Shown in pieces: positions 25,716 to 33,431 of a stretch of DNA of 60,827 nt (position 1 is the stretch's first letter; each line of letters opens with the position of its first letter). The notes beneath the pieces were generated by a model. It searched no databases and had not been told where the DNA came from. It worked only from the letters and a program-made list of their open reading frames with translations. The stretch spans positions 1 through 60,827 of the forward strand of contig JALONG010000047.1 of assembly GCA_025455065.1 (NCBI GenBank). Reading direction: 5' to 3'. The position numbers were made by a program, and so were the translations under genes. The stretch comes from Candidatus Kapaibacterium sp. GTDB taxonomy: Bacteria; Bacteroidota; Ignavibacteria; Kapaibacteriales; UBA4661.

Positions 25716-27473
25716 TTACCAAACAATATACATCGCCACTAATATCAACAGTGCCGCAATAGAACGCATTATGAGGAGCAAGGAACGATGGTCGAGCGTG
25801 TAATTGCGCAGGCGATACAACAGATAATTGGCGTTGCGGGCATAATCAAATTGCAAATTGCCGTCAGAAACCGAAAACGCCTGAATATATCGGGCTTGGA
25901 AGGGTGTATTGACTAAGATGCTACCCCAAATTAGTGCAATAGCCAGCAAAAACATGATAAATGCCGACGCACGGAATACCACCGACTTTCCACTGCCCGC
26001 CACAGTGAGTGTACCTTCAATCGGTTTACTTTCGATGCCGTATTCATCAATACTGGCAATTCGATAATAATAATTCCCCGAATCCAAACGCATCGAAACG
26101 GAATCGCCATTTTGAAAAACATGACGGTAAACCAATGACGTAAATGCTTCGTCGTTGGCAATTTCCAAGCGCGTCATCGGCGCTCTACGCTGCCACTGAA
26201 AAATCACAGGCGAAGGGATTGCCAGAAGCCCTGCAAATGCCGGATCAGGGGCAATAAGTTCCGGTGTTGCGGGAATACGCCGAATTGTTCCCGCCCCGCC
26301 TGCGCCTTGCATAGAAAAGCCGAAACCGCTTTCCACTTCAATCGTAGAATCATTGCCCGATGCAGAATTCATCCTCACCCTTGCATTGCCGCCTTCAAAA
26401 ACCGATACCGTCGCACGTTTATTGCTGTCCACCGAGATTTTACCGGCATTGTCGCGGTCAAATTCAATCGCGGATTCATCGGTTTTTACCAAAAATTTGT
26501 CGGCAGCATTGCTCTGCCCATTTAATTTCACAAACAGATTTCCCTTAATCAGCCGCACGTTTTCTTGCGGTTTGTCGGCAGCCCGGTCGCGGTCAGGGCT
26601 TAAAATTTGCATCGAAGTATTTTCGCTAATCTGAATTTTGCTTTTGTCTTTGAAGGTAATTTCAGCACGCGAATTTTCACCGGTATTAATACGGTGATAT
26701 TCATGAACTTCATCCGCCGAACGTGCATTGTGGAAGGCTAATTCCCAGGGAGCGCGTAACTGCACTTTTCCGTCCATATCAGTCAGATTACCGATACCCT
26801 CAGCAGCCTGACCTGTCTCGGTTGTCAATGCCTTTTGCGTAACCGAAGAAATACCGACAATCTCCACACGACGATTTTGCGACCGCCCTTTTTCATCAGT
26901 GTTTGATTTAATCGGGCTTCTATCACCAAAACCTTTCGTCTGAATACGCGAAGGCAAAATACCATAGGTCTGCACGAGATATTGTTTTGCTGAAGCAGCA
27001 CGTTCATTTGACAACTGCATATTTTTTGCCGCGTCACCTTCGGACGAGGCGTGTCCGCGAATTTCAATCTCCAAATCCGGTCTGGCAATCAAGTATTCCC
27101 CAAGTGCGTTAAAAAACGGCAAACTCGTAGGTTCGAGCGCTGCGCTGCCCACTTTGAAGGCGGAATCCTGCACCGATAATTTCCCTCCGGGACCTAAATC
27201 AAACGCAATAATACGTACTGGATTCGGCGAAATCTGGTTTGTTGAACGATTTGTCGCACGGGGAACATCACCATTGAGAACAGGCTGACGGACTACGACA
27301 CTAGGCGCGGCACTTGGCGCAACATCAGGTTTCGTCGCTTGTTTACGTGTTTGAGAGGAAGATTGAGAGGCAGACTGTGCATATAGGATGACAGTTACAG
27401 CATTTTGCAGCATTACAAAAGCAATAACAGCAACAAAAGCATGAAGATGACAACGCTTGTCTCGGTCGAACAT
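25716..27473 (-). CDS. OmpA-like / FecR domain fusion with C-terminal membrane helices
   Basis: A 585-residue envelope protein of unusual architecture. A signal or anchor segment (about 12-33) and a Ser/Gln-rich linker precede an OmpA C-terminal-like peptidoglycan-binding domain (about 85-205) with IEIRGHASSEGDAAKNMQLS, QTKGFGDRSPI and RRVEI. A FecR-like domain (about 220-370) includes VQLRAPWELAFHN and SKIQISENTSMQIL. A fibronectin-like stretch follows, then two hydrophobic helices (about 505-527 and 566-585). Peptidoglycan attachment combined with a FecR fold suggests an envelope sensor or anchoring role. FecR partners (sigma factor, TonB receptor) are not adjacent. Confidence 0.8.
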   Translation of the reverse strand: MFDRDKRCHLHAFVAVIAFVMLQNAVTVILYAQSASQSSSQTRKQATKPDVAPSAAPSVVVRQPVLNGDVPRATNRSTNQISPNPVRIIAFDLGPGGKLSVQDSAFKVGSAALEPTSLPFFNALGEYLIARPDLEIEIRGHASSEGDAAKNMQLSNERAASAKQYLVQTYGILPSRIQTKGFGDRSPIKSNTDEKGRSQNRRVEIVGISSVTQKALTTETGQAAEGIGNLTDMDGKVQLRAPWELAFHNARSADEVHEYHRINTGENSRAEITFKDKSKIQISENTSMQILSPDRDRAADKPQENVRLIKGNLFVKLNGQSNAADKFLVKTDESAIEFDRDNAGKISVDSNKRATVSVFEGGNARVRMNSASGNDSTIEVESGFGFSMQGAGGAGTIRRIPATPELIAPDPAFAGLLAIPSPVIFQWQRRAPMTRLEIANDEAFTSLVYRHVFQNGDSVSMRLDSGNYYYRIASIDEYGIESKPIEGTLTVAGSGKSVVFRASAFIMFLLAIALIWGSILVNTPFQARYIQAFSVSDGNLQFDYARNANYLLYRLRNYTLDHRSLLLIMRSIAALLILVAMYIVW

Positions 27474-27673
27474 AGCTGAGAAAATAATAGCAATAGCAAA
27501 AGAAGAAACAGAATAACGTGCAATTTACGAACAGAAGCCGCGCTTGGCAAGAATTATCCTCGAATTATCCTTACGACAGAAACGTTTGTGCGGAAATCTC
27601 CCATTGGTTAGTTCTAGGAAAGTGTGTATTTTTGCGGTTTATGTCCTTTTGCTTGCACAAACTTTTCTTCTTC

Positions 27674-28312
27674 ATGGATCCATTGGAAACAATCATCAGC
27701 TTTTTTCTCCACCTTGACAAACATCTTGGAGAAATCATTAGCCAATATGGAACAACCACATACGCTATTTTGTTCACGATTATTTTTGCCGAAACAGGCT
27801 TAGTTTTTGCGCCATTCCTGCCGGGTGATTCGCTACTTTTTGCCGCAGGTGCGCTTGCCGCAGCCACAGGTGTTTTAGACCCCGCATTGTTAGTAGCGTT
27901 GCTCTGGATTGCGGCAATTTTGGGCGACTCGGTTAATTACTCCGTTGGCAAAGTATTCGGACTGAAAGTCTTACAACGTTTTCCCTTCATCAAACAAGAG
28001 CATATCACCTACACCGAAAAATTTTACGAAAAACATGGCGGAAAAACGATTATTCTCGCTCGCTTTTTGCCCATAGTCCGTACATTTGCGCCATTTGTCG
28101 CCGGTATTGGGGCAATGAACTACACACGCTTCATTATTTACAATATCGTTGGCGGTTTGGCGTGGGTGGCATCGTTTATTTACTTGGGTTTTTATTTCGG
28201 AAATATCCCGGTTGTAAAACGGAATTTTTCGCTTGTCATTGTTGGTATTATCATCGTTTCGGTGATGCCGGGCGTGATTGAATTTATCCGCCATCGGTTG
28301 AAAAAAGCGTAA
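27674..28312 (+). CDS. DedA family membrane protein
   Basis: A 212-residue inner-membrane protein of the DedA/VTT superfamily, now associated with lipid (undecaprenyl phosphate or phospholipid) translocation across the membrane. Seen are GLVFAPFLPGDSLLFAAGAL, the helix ending LGDSVNYSVGKVFG, FYEKHGGKTIILARFLPIVR and TFAPFVAGIGAM, all DedA signatures. ATG 27674 gives MDPLETIISFFLHLDKHLG, the family N-terminus. Four bases after its stop begins the region of miaB, so the two may be co-transcribed. Confidence 0.93.
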   Translation: MDPLETIISFFLHLDKHLGEIISQYGTTTYAILFTIIFAETGLVFAPFLPGDSLLFAAGALAAATGVLDPALLVALLWIAAILGDSVNYSVGKVFGLKVLQRFPFIKQEHITYTEKFYEKHGGKTIILARFLPIVRTFAPFVAGIGAMNYTRFIIYNIVGGLAWVASFIYLGFYFGNIPVVKRNFSLVIVGIIIVSVMPGVIEFIRHRLKKA

Positions 28313-28355
28313 ATTTTTGCATCAATCTCTTTCAAAGCATTTTCGATTCTTCACC

Positions 28356-29831
28356 ATGTTCGATTTACCCATTCTCGAAACACCGCTTCCGACAACGGTT
28401 TCCCCCACAATCGCACCTGAACTCACTACACTTACGCCAAGTTTGCATGACAACGTGCTTCCAAGCACCATGAAATCAGGTACGAGCGCCAATGCACCAA
28501 AAGTGTATGTCGAGACCTACGGCTGCCAAATGAACGTCAGTGATTCCGAAATCGTCAAAGGCGTGATGCACACAAGCGGCTATGCGCTTACCGACAAGCC
28601 CGATGATGCCGATGTTATCTTCGTCAATACCTGCGCTATTCGGGACAATGCGGAAAAGAAAATCCACGAGCGCCTCATGCACCTCAAATACTTCAAAAAA
28701 CGCCGCCGCGACTTGGTTGTAGGCGTTTTAGGCTGCATGGCGGAGCGTATGCGTGATGAACTCATGGAAACCAAACAAATTGTGGATTTGGTTGTCGGAC
28801 CCGATGAATACCGCCGTCTGCCGGAACTTGTTGAACGCGCCGGAACCGGCGAAAAAGGGATTGCCGTAAAACTCTCCCGCGTGGAAACCTACGACGATAT
28901 TGAGCCGGTGCGCACGGACGGCATCAGCGCTTGGATTACGATTATGCGCGGCTGCGACAAATTTTGTACGTTCTGTGTCGTGCCGTTTACGCGGGGCAGA
29001 GAGCGCTCCAGAGCGGCACACTTGATTGTGGATGAAGCAAAACGTCTCCAAGACGCAGGGTTCAAGGAAATCACCTTGCTTGGACAAAATGTAAACAGCT
29101 ATCACGACGAAACTACAAACATAGATTTTGCTGACCTTCTGCGTGATACCGCCCGCGCCGCACCGAATATGCGCATCCGCTACACCACGTCGCATCCTTA
29201 CGATATGAGCGATAAGCTCATTGCAACGATGGCAGAGTATGACAACATTTGCAAGTATATTCATTTGCCGGTGCAATCAGGCTCAGACCGCGTATTGCAG
29301 GCGATGAACCGACATTACACCGTTGAGCATTACAAAGAGCGTATGCGAAAAATCAAAGAGTTTATGCCGCATTGCGCTCTTTCAACCGATATTATCGTCG
29401 GCTTCCCAACGGAAACCGAAGAAGAGCATCAAATGACGGTGGAACTCATGCGCGAAGTTCGCTACGACGGTGCGTATATGTTCCTATATTCGCCCAGAGA
29501 GCGCACAAAGGCTTGGAAAATGGAGGATGATGTGCCTTACGACGTAAAAGTACACCGTTTGGACGAAATCGTGAAGCAGCAACAGCGCATTGCAGGTGAA
29601 ATCAATCAACTCGCCGTCGGCACAACGGAACACGTCTTGGTCGAAGGTCCGAGCAAGCGCAATCCCGATACCGAATGGCAAGGGCGCACCGACACAAATA
29701 AAATCGTCATCTTCCCGCACCTAACCGACAAAAATGCAAGTATTCATGCGGGTTATGTCGTGGGTGACATGGTAAAAGTGAAGGTAGAACGTGCATCGGC
29801 GGCAGCGTTTTTTGGGCAGATTGTGGGGTAA
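28356..29831 (+). CDS. miaB: MiaB, tRNA-2-methylthio-N6-dimethylallyladenosine synthase
   Basis: A 491-residue radical-SAM methylthiotransferase that adds the 2-methylthio group to i6A37 of tRNA. Order of parts: N-terminal UPF0004 domain with auxiliary-cluster cysteines in VETYGCQMN, FVNTCAIRDNA and VLGCMAERM; radical-SAM motif MRGCDKFCTFCVVPFTRGRE; and C-terminal TRAM domain (from about 420, VEGPSKRNPDTEWQGRTDTN). The first ~45 residues (TPLPTTVSPTIAPE...) are a low-complexity extension not needed by the family. ATG 28470 is an alternative start. Confidence 0.96.
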   Translation: MFDLPILETPLPTTVSPTIAPELTTLTPSLHDNVLPSTMKSGTSANAPKVYVETYGCQMNVSDSEIVKGVMHTSGYALTDKPDDADVIFVNTCAIRDNAEKKIHERLMHLKYFKKRRRDLVVGVLGCMAERMRDELMETKQIVDLVVGPDEYRRLPELVERAGTGEKGIAVKLSRVETYDDIEPVRTDGISAWITIMRGCDKFCTFCVVPFTRGRERSRAAHLIVDEAKRLQDAGFKEITLLGQNVNSYHDETTNIDFADLLRDTARAAPNMRIRYTTSHPYDMSDKLIATMAEYDNICKYIHLPVQSGSDRVLQAMNRHYTVEHYKERMRKIKEFMPHCALSTDIIVGFPTETEEEHQMTVELMREVRYDGAYMFLYSPRERTKAWKMEDDVPYDVKVHRLDEIVKQQQRIAGEINQLAVGTTEHVLVEGPSKRNPDTEWQGRTDTNKIVIFPHLTDKNASIHAGYVVGDMVKVKVERASAAAFFGQIVG

Positions 29832-29861
29832 TGACTCTTTTCATCACCCCCTGTAAACCTT

Positions 29862-30752
29862 ATGAAATCTGACTCCCTCTTTTACACACTATTCCGGCAT
29901 TTACCCGAAATTCTTTTCACCTTAGTTGGCAAAAATGTTTCGGAGCCTCATCAATACACATTTCATTCGGTAGAAGTCAAAGCGTTGTCGTTCCGACTGG
30001 ACGGTATTTTAGCACTACCAAATTTTCGAGAAGAGTTCTTTTTCGTGGAAGTACAGTACCGAAAAGATACTGATTTTTACGCACGGCTCTTTGCTGAAAT
30101 CATGCTCTTTTTACGCCAGTATAAACCCGAAGGCGATTGGCAAGCGGTGGTTATTTTCGCAAAACGTAGCTCAGACCCGCATATTCCCAAGCATTACAGA
30201 GAATTTGCCGATTCGGGAAGGGTGCGGATTATTTATCTCGACGAGTTGCCAAGCGAGATTTTACGCAACTATCCGATGAATATTCTCCATCTGATTGAAC
30301 TTCCGGCAGATATGCCAACCTTAGTCCGTGCTTCAAAGAATGTGATTCAGACAATTAAACAAGCATTGCCACCGTCCGAAACGCAAGAGGCGATTATTGA
30401 TTTGGTTATATCCGTTTTTTCAGCAAAATTTCCAACTCTTACACTTCAGGAGATAGATACCATGCTACGAGAACCCCTTTGGTCTGATTTCCAAAAATCA
30501 CGTGTTTATCAGGACATTCTGGCAGAAGGACGTGAACAAGGATTGCAACAAGGATTGCAACAAGGATTGCAACAAGGATTGCAGGACAATATCCAAAAAA
30601 TTCGTCAGGAAAAAGAAAGCATCGCACGAAAACTCTTAGCGTTCGGTTTGTCCATTGAGCAAATTGCCGAAGCAACAGGCTTAACAGCCGCAGAAATTCA
30701 GCGTTTGCAGAAGAACAAACGCAGTAAAAAACCACCAACCCAGCCATCATAA
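29862..30752 (+). CDS. Rpn/DUF2887-type PD-(D/E)XK nuclease-like protein
   Basis: A 296-residue protein of the recombination-promoting nuclease/putative transposase group, closest by eye to the DUF2887 branch. The N-terminal half has the PD-(D/E)XK-like core: KALSFRLDGILALP, then FFFVEVQYRKDTDFYARLFAE, in which D, E-x-Q and nearby K/R residues line up. The C-terminus carries a GLQQ tandem repeat (residues ~226-241) and a helical segment ending TGLTAAEIQRLQKNK. Rpn proteins nick DNA and promote recA-independent recombination and are often high in copy in genomes. No mobile-element ends flank it. AT-richer than miaB. Confidence 0.78.
   Translation: MKSDSLFYTLFRHLPEILFTLVGKNVSEPHQYTFHSVEVKALSFRLDGILALPNFREEFFFVEVQYRKDTDFYARLFAEIMLFLRQYKPEGDWQAVVIFAKRSSDPHIPKHYREFADSGRVRIIYLDELPSEILRNYPMNILHLIELPADMPTLVRASKNVIQTIKQALPPSETQEAIIDLVISVFSAKFPTLTLQEIDTMLREPLWSDFQKSRVYQDILAEGREQGLQQGLQQGLQQGLQDNIQKIRQEKESIARKLLAFGLSIEQIAEATGLTAAEIQRLQKNKRSKKPPTQPS
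30537..30584 (+). repeat. 12-bp tandem repeat inside the Rpn-like gene, four copies
   Basis: Four head-to-tail copies of CAAGGATTGCAA (the last ends CAG) encode GLQQ repeats. Three perfect copies in a row suggest recent slippage. Copy-number change keeps the reading frame. Confidence 0.95.
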
Positions 30753-30854
30753 TTCATCATAATATCCTTCATTTCAGAGAGTTGATATTGTTTGAATGTA
30801 CGTTGTTTACGTCATTCACACTGTTTACGTTGTTCCACTTTTCGGGAGAAAAAT

Positions 30855-31847
30855 ATGCTTAGTCGCGTCGCCGATTCGATGTATTGGATGTGTCGTTATA
30901 TTGAGCGAGCGGAAAACACGGCTCGTTTTATCGCCGTCAATTTTATTTTAGCGCTGGATGCCCCCGACCCGAAGGGCGCACAGTGGATGCCTTTGGTGAT
31001 GGCTTCCGGCGATAACGCACTGTTTGAAAAAAAGTATGGCAAAGAGGCTTCCAAAGAGAATGTGATGAATTTCCTCATGTTCGACACGGAAAACCCGAAT
31101 TCGATTTTGTCCTGCTTGACGGCAGCCCGCGAGAATGCTCGCTCCATACGCGAAATTATTTCGTCGGAAATGTGGGAACAGGTAAATAAATTTTATCTAC
31201 TCGTCCGCGACCTCGCCACGCAAGCCCGCACAGATTTTAGCCTCATTGCCAATCAGTTTGAGATGTTTACGCAGATGAAAATGGCTGCGCACTTGTTTGA
31301 GGGAATCATGGCTGCCACGATGTCGCACAACGAAGCGTGGCATTTCGGGCGTTTGGGGCGATTTCTCGAAAGAGCCGATAAAACCTCGCGTATCTTGGAT
31401 GTGAAGTATTTTCTTTTGCTACCCGATGTTGCCGATGTTGGCTCGTCGCTGGACACCATCCAATGGGCGGCTGTCCTCAAGTCTGCAAGCGGCTTGGAGA
31501 TGTATCGCAAAATTTATCATCGGATAGACCCTGTTAATGTAGCAGAATTTCTCATTTTGAACGATGTTTTTCCCCGCGCCATCCGCTATGCCGTCAGCCG
31601 CGCACAGCGCTCGCTGTCGTCTGTTACGGGTAATCCGATTGGGCGCTTCGACATTCCACCCGAACGACTTCTCGGCAAACTCCATTCTGAACTTGAATTT
31701 ACCGACATCAAAGAGATTTTTTCCAAAGGAATGCACGAGTGTTTGGACGATATTCAAATCAAACTGAACGACATTGGCGGCAGTGTAAGCGAGGCGTTTT
31801 TTACGCTTCACTCCCTGGAAATGATGCAGTCACAAAGCCAGAATTAA
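30855..31847 (+). CDS. alpha-E domain protein (DUF403 family)
   Basis: A 330-residue all-helical protein. The start MLSRVADSMYWMCRYIERAENTARF is the unmistakable alpha-E signature, and SLDTIQWAAVLKSASGLEMYRK and FPRAIRYAVSRAQRSL are also conserved. GGGAGA seven bases before ATG 30855 supports that start. Alpha-E proteins normally accompany a circularly permuted ATP-grasp and a transglutaminase-like protein in a predicted peptide-synthesis/tagging system. Neither partner is present here, which is unusual. A 46-residue membrane protein follows 20 bases downstream. Confidence 0.92.
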   Translation: MLSRVADSMYWMCRYIERAENTARFIAVNFILALDAPDPKGAQWMPLVMASGDNALFEKKYGKEASKENVMNFLMFDTENPNSILSCLTAARENARSIREIISSEMWEQVNKFYLLVRDLATQARTDFSLIANQFEMFTQMKMAAHLFEGIMAATMSHNEAWHFGRLGRFLERADKTSRILDVKYFLLLPDVADVGSSLDTIQWAAVLKSASGLEMYRKIYHRIDPVNVAEFLILNDVFPRAIRYAVSRAQRSLSSVTGNPIGRFDIPPERLLGKLHSELEFTDIKEIFSKGMHECLDDIQIKLNDIGGSVSEAFFTLHSLEMMQSQSQN

Positions 31848-31866
31848 CACCTTTTTCGTGAGAACA

Positions 31867-32007
31867 ATGAGCGTCATCGAATCCTACAAATCGCTTCCAA
31901 ACCGCACCAAAGCTCTCATCTTTGTATCTTTTGTCCTTGGTATGGTTGTCGGTAAACTATTTTCCAATTATCTCGGCGGCTTTATTGACGGCTTGTTGGG
32001 CAAATAA
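31867..32007 (+). CDS. 46-residue small membrane protein
   Basis: ATG 31867 to TAA 32007 encodes a single hydrophobic helix (ALIFVSFVLGMVVGKLF, about 16-32) after a polar N-terminus (MSVIESYKSLPNRTK), with a glycine-rich tail. It lies 20 bases behind the alpha-E stop and 32 bases before the acyl-CoA dehydrogenase, so it is probably translated in the same operon. I do not recognise a family. The topology looks like a one-pass inner-membrane peptide. Confidence 0.6.
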   Translation: MSVIESYKSLPNRTKALIFVSFVLGMVVGKLFSNYLGGFIDGLLGK

Positions 32008-32038
32008 CCATTTTACTCATTCTTCCAAACGGGGAACC

Positions 32039-33247
32039 ATGACCATCTTCACAACCGAGCGCGTCGCACGCCTTCTTCCGCGTGTAAGGGAAATTGTTCT
32101 GGAAGAAATCATTCCTCTGGAAAGCGCATATCTGCACGGTTCTTTTCGCACGTTAGAGCCTCAACTCAACGCCCTGCGCAAGCGCGTCAAAGCAGAAGGC
32201 TTATGGACACCGCATTTGCCGACTTCCGAAGGCGGACTTGGGCTGACGCTCACCGAATTTGGCATGATTAGCGAAGCACTGGGTCACAGCCCGCTTGGAC
32301 ACTACGTTTTCAACTGTCAAGCGCCAGACATCGGCAATATGGAACTTTTGCATCAATTCGCCACCGATGCGCAAAAACACACGTTTTTAGAGCCGCTCAT
32401 TCGCGGTGATATTCGCTCGTGTTTTGCGATGACCGAACCCGAATTTGCCGGCTCAAATCCCGTGAATATGGCGACAACAGCCGTCCGCGAGGGTGACGAA
32501 TACGTTATTAACGGACACAAGTGGTTTACCTCGTCTGCTGACGGCTCGGCGTTTGCCGTTACGATGGCAGTTACAAATCCCGCAGAAGCGCCGCACAAAC
32601 GCGCAAGTATGATTATCGTTCCGACCGCAACGCCCGGCTTCCACCTTGTGCGCAATATCAAAATCATGGGCGACGAAGGCGACAGTTACGCCAGTCACGC
32701 CGAAGTGCGCTTTGAGAATTGCCGTGTTCCTGTGGTGAATTTGCTGGTGAAAGAAGGCGCAGGCTTCGCATTAGCGCAACATCGCTTAGGTCCGGGACGT
32801 ATCCACCATTGCATGCGCTTTATCGGCATTTGCGAACGTGCTTTCGATATGATGTGTAAATATGCGGTCTCGCGGGAACTTGGTAACGGCAAACCGCTTG
32901 CAAGCAAGCAAATTATCCAATCATGGATTGCTGAAAGCCGTGCAGAGATAGAAGCAGCGCGGTATATGGTGCTGCACACCGCCGACGGCATTGACAAACA
33001 CGGCGCTCAAGTGATGAAAGAATCTATTTCGACGATTAAATTTTTCGTAGCAAATGTTCTGCAACACGTTCTCGACCGCGCTATTCAAACGCACGGAGCG
33101 CTTGGAATCACAGACGACACGGTGCTTGCGTATTGGTACAGACATGAACGCGCCGCCCGCATTTACGACGGTCCTGACGAAGTGCATAAAACCGTGCTTG
33201 CGCGGACGATTTTGAAGCAATATGGGTATGATGTGGAAAGTGCATAA
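32039..33247 (+). CDS. acyl-CoA dehydrogenase family protein
   Basis: A 402-residue FAD enzyme oxidising acyl-CoA to trans-2-enoyl-CoA and passing electrons to ETF. CFAMTEPEFAGSNPVNMATT is the FAD/substrate-binding signature, KWFTSSADGSAFAVTMAV the central beta domain and IKIMGDEGDSYASHAEVRFE the next conserved stretch. IQTHGALGITDDTVLAYWYR and the final ARIYDGPDEVHKTVLARTIL complete the C-terminal helical domain. The arrangement resembles the ACAD10/11-like branch. ATG 32039 follows a GGGGAA word. It is placed after the alpha-E gene and before a TonB-receptor-like gene. Confidence 0.93.
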   Translation: MTIFTTERVARLLPRVREIVLEEIIPLESAYLHGSFRTLEPQLNALRKRVKAEGLWTPHLPTSEGGLGLTLTEFGMISEALGHSPLGHYVFNCQAPDIGNMELLHQFATDAQKHTFLEPLIRGDIRSCFAMTEPEFAGSNPVNMATTAVREGDEYVINGHKWFTSSADGSAFAVTMAVTNPAEAPHKRASMIIVPTATPGFHLVRNIKIMGDEGDSYASHAEVRFENCRVPVVNLLVKEGAGFALAQHRLGPGRIHHCMRFIGICERAFDMMCKYAVSRELGNGKPLASKQIIQSWIAESRAEIEAARYMVLHTADGIDKHGAQVMKESISTIKFFVANVLQHVLDRAIQTHGALGITDDTVLAYWYRHERAARIYDGPDEVHKTVLARTILKQYGYDVESA

Positions 33248-33303
33248 CGACTGTGCCGTAAATACCACTCTCCTTCACGCAAACCGCACAAATACTGCCT
33301 TGC

Positions 33304-33431
33304 GTAGCACAGACATTCTTGTCTGTGCCTCTAACGCCGTCGTGCGTAATCATGGGAATATCTCACACAACAGCCATTTGAAAACTATACGCTGCGCGTA
33401 TCAATGGCACAGACAAGAATGTCTGTGCTAC
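33304..33431. repeat. 128-bp inverted palindromic repeat pair (type B)
   Basis: The outer units GTAGCACAGACATTCTTG... (33304-33328) and ...CAAGAATGTCTGTGCTAC (to 33431) are inverted. The interior carries second-level hairpin remnants: TAACGCCGTCGTGCGTAAT near 33331 and ATACGCTGCGCGTAT near 33388. The same layout occurs at 39973-40104 and 59259-59385. It overlaps the likely 5' end of the following gene. Confidence 0.9.

Noticed and set aside
29862-30752. Rpn-like gene as an active insertion sequence
   Set aside because: No inverted ends or target-site duplication flank it, so it is listed as a nuclease-like gene rather than a transposon.
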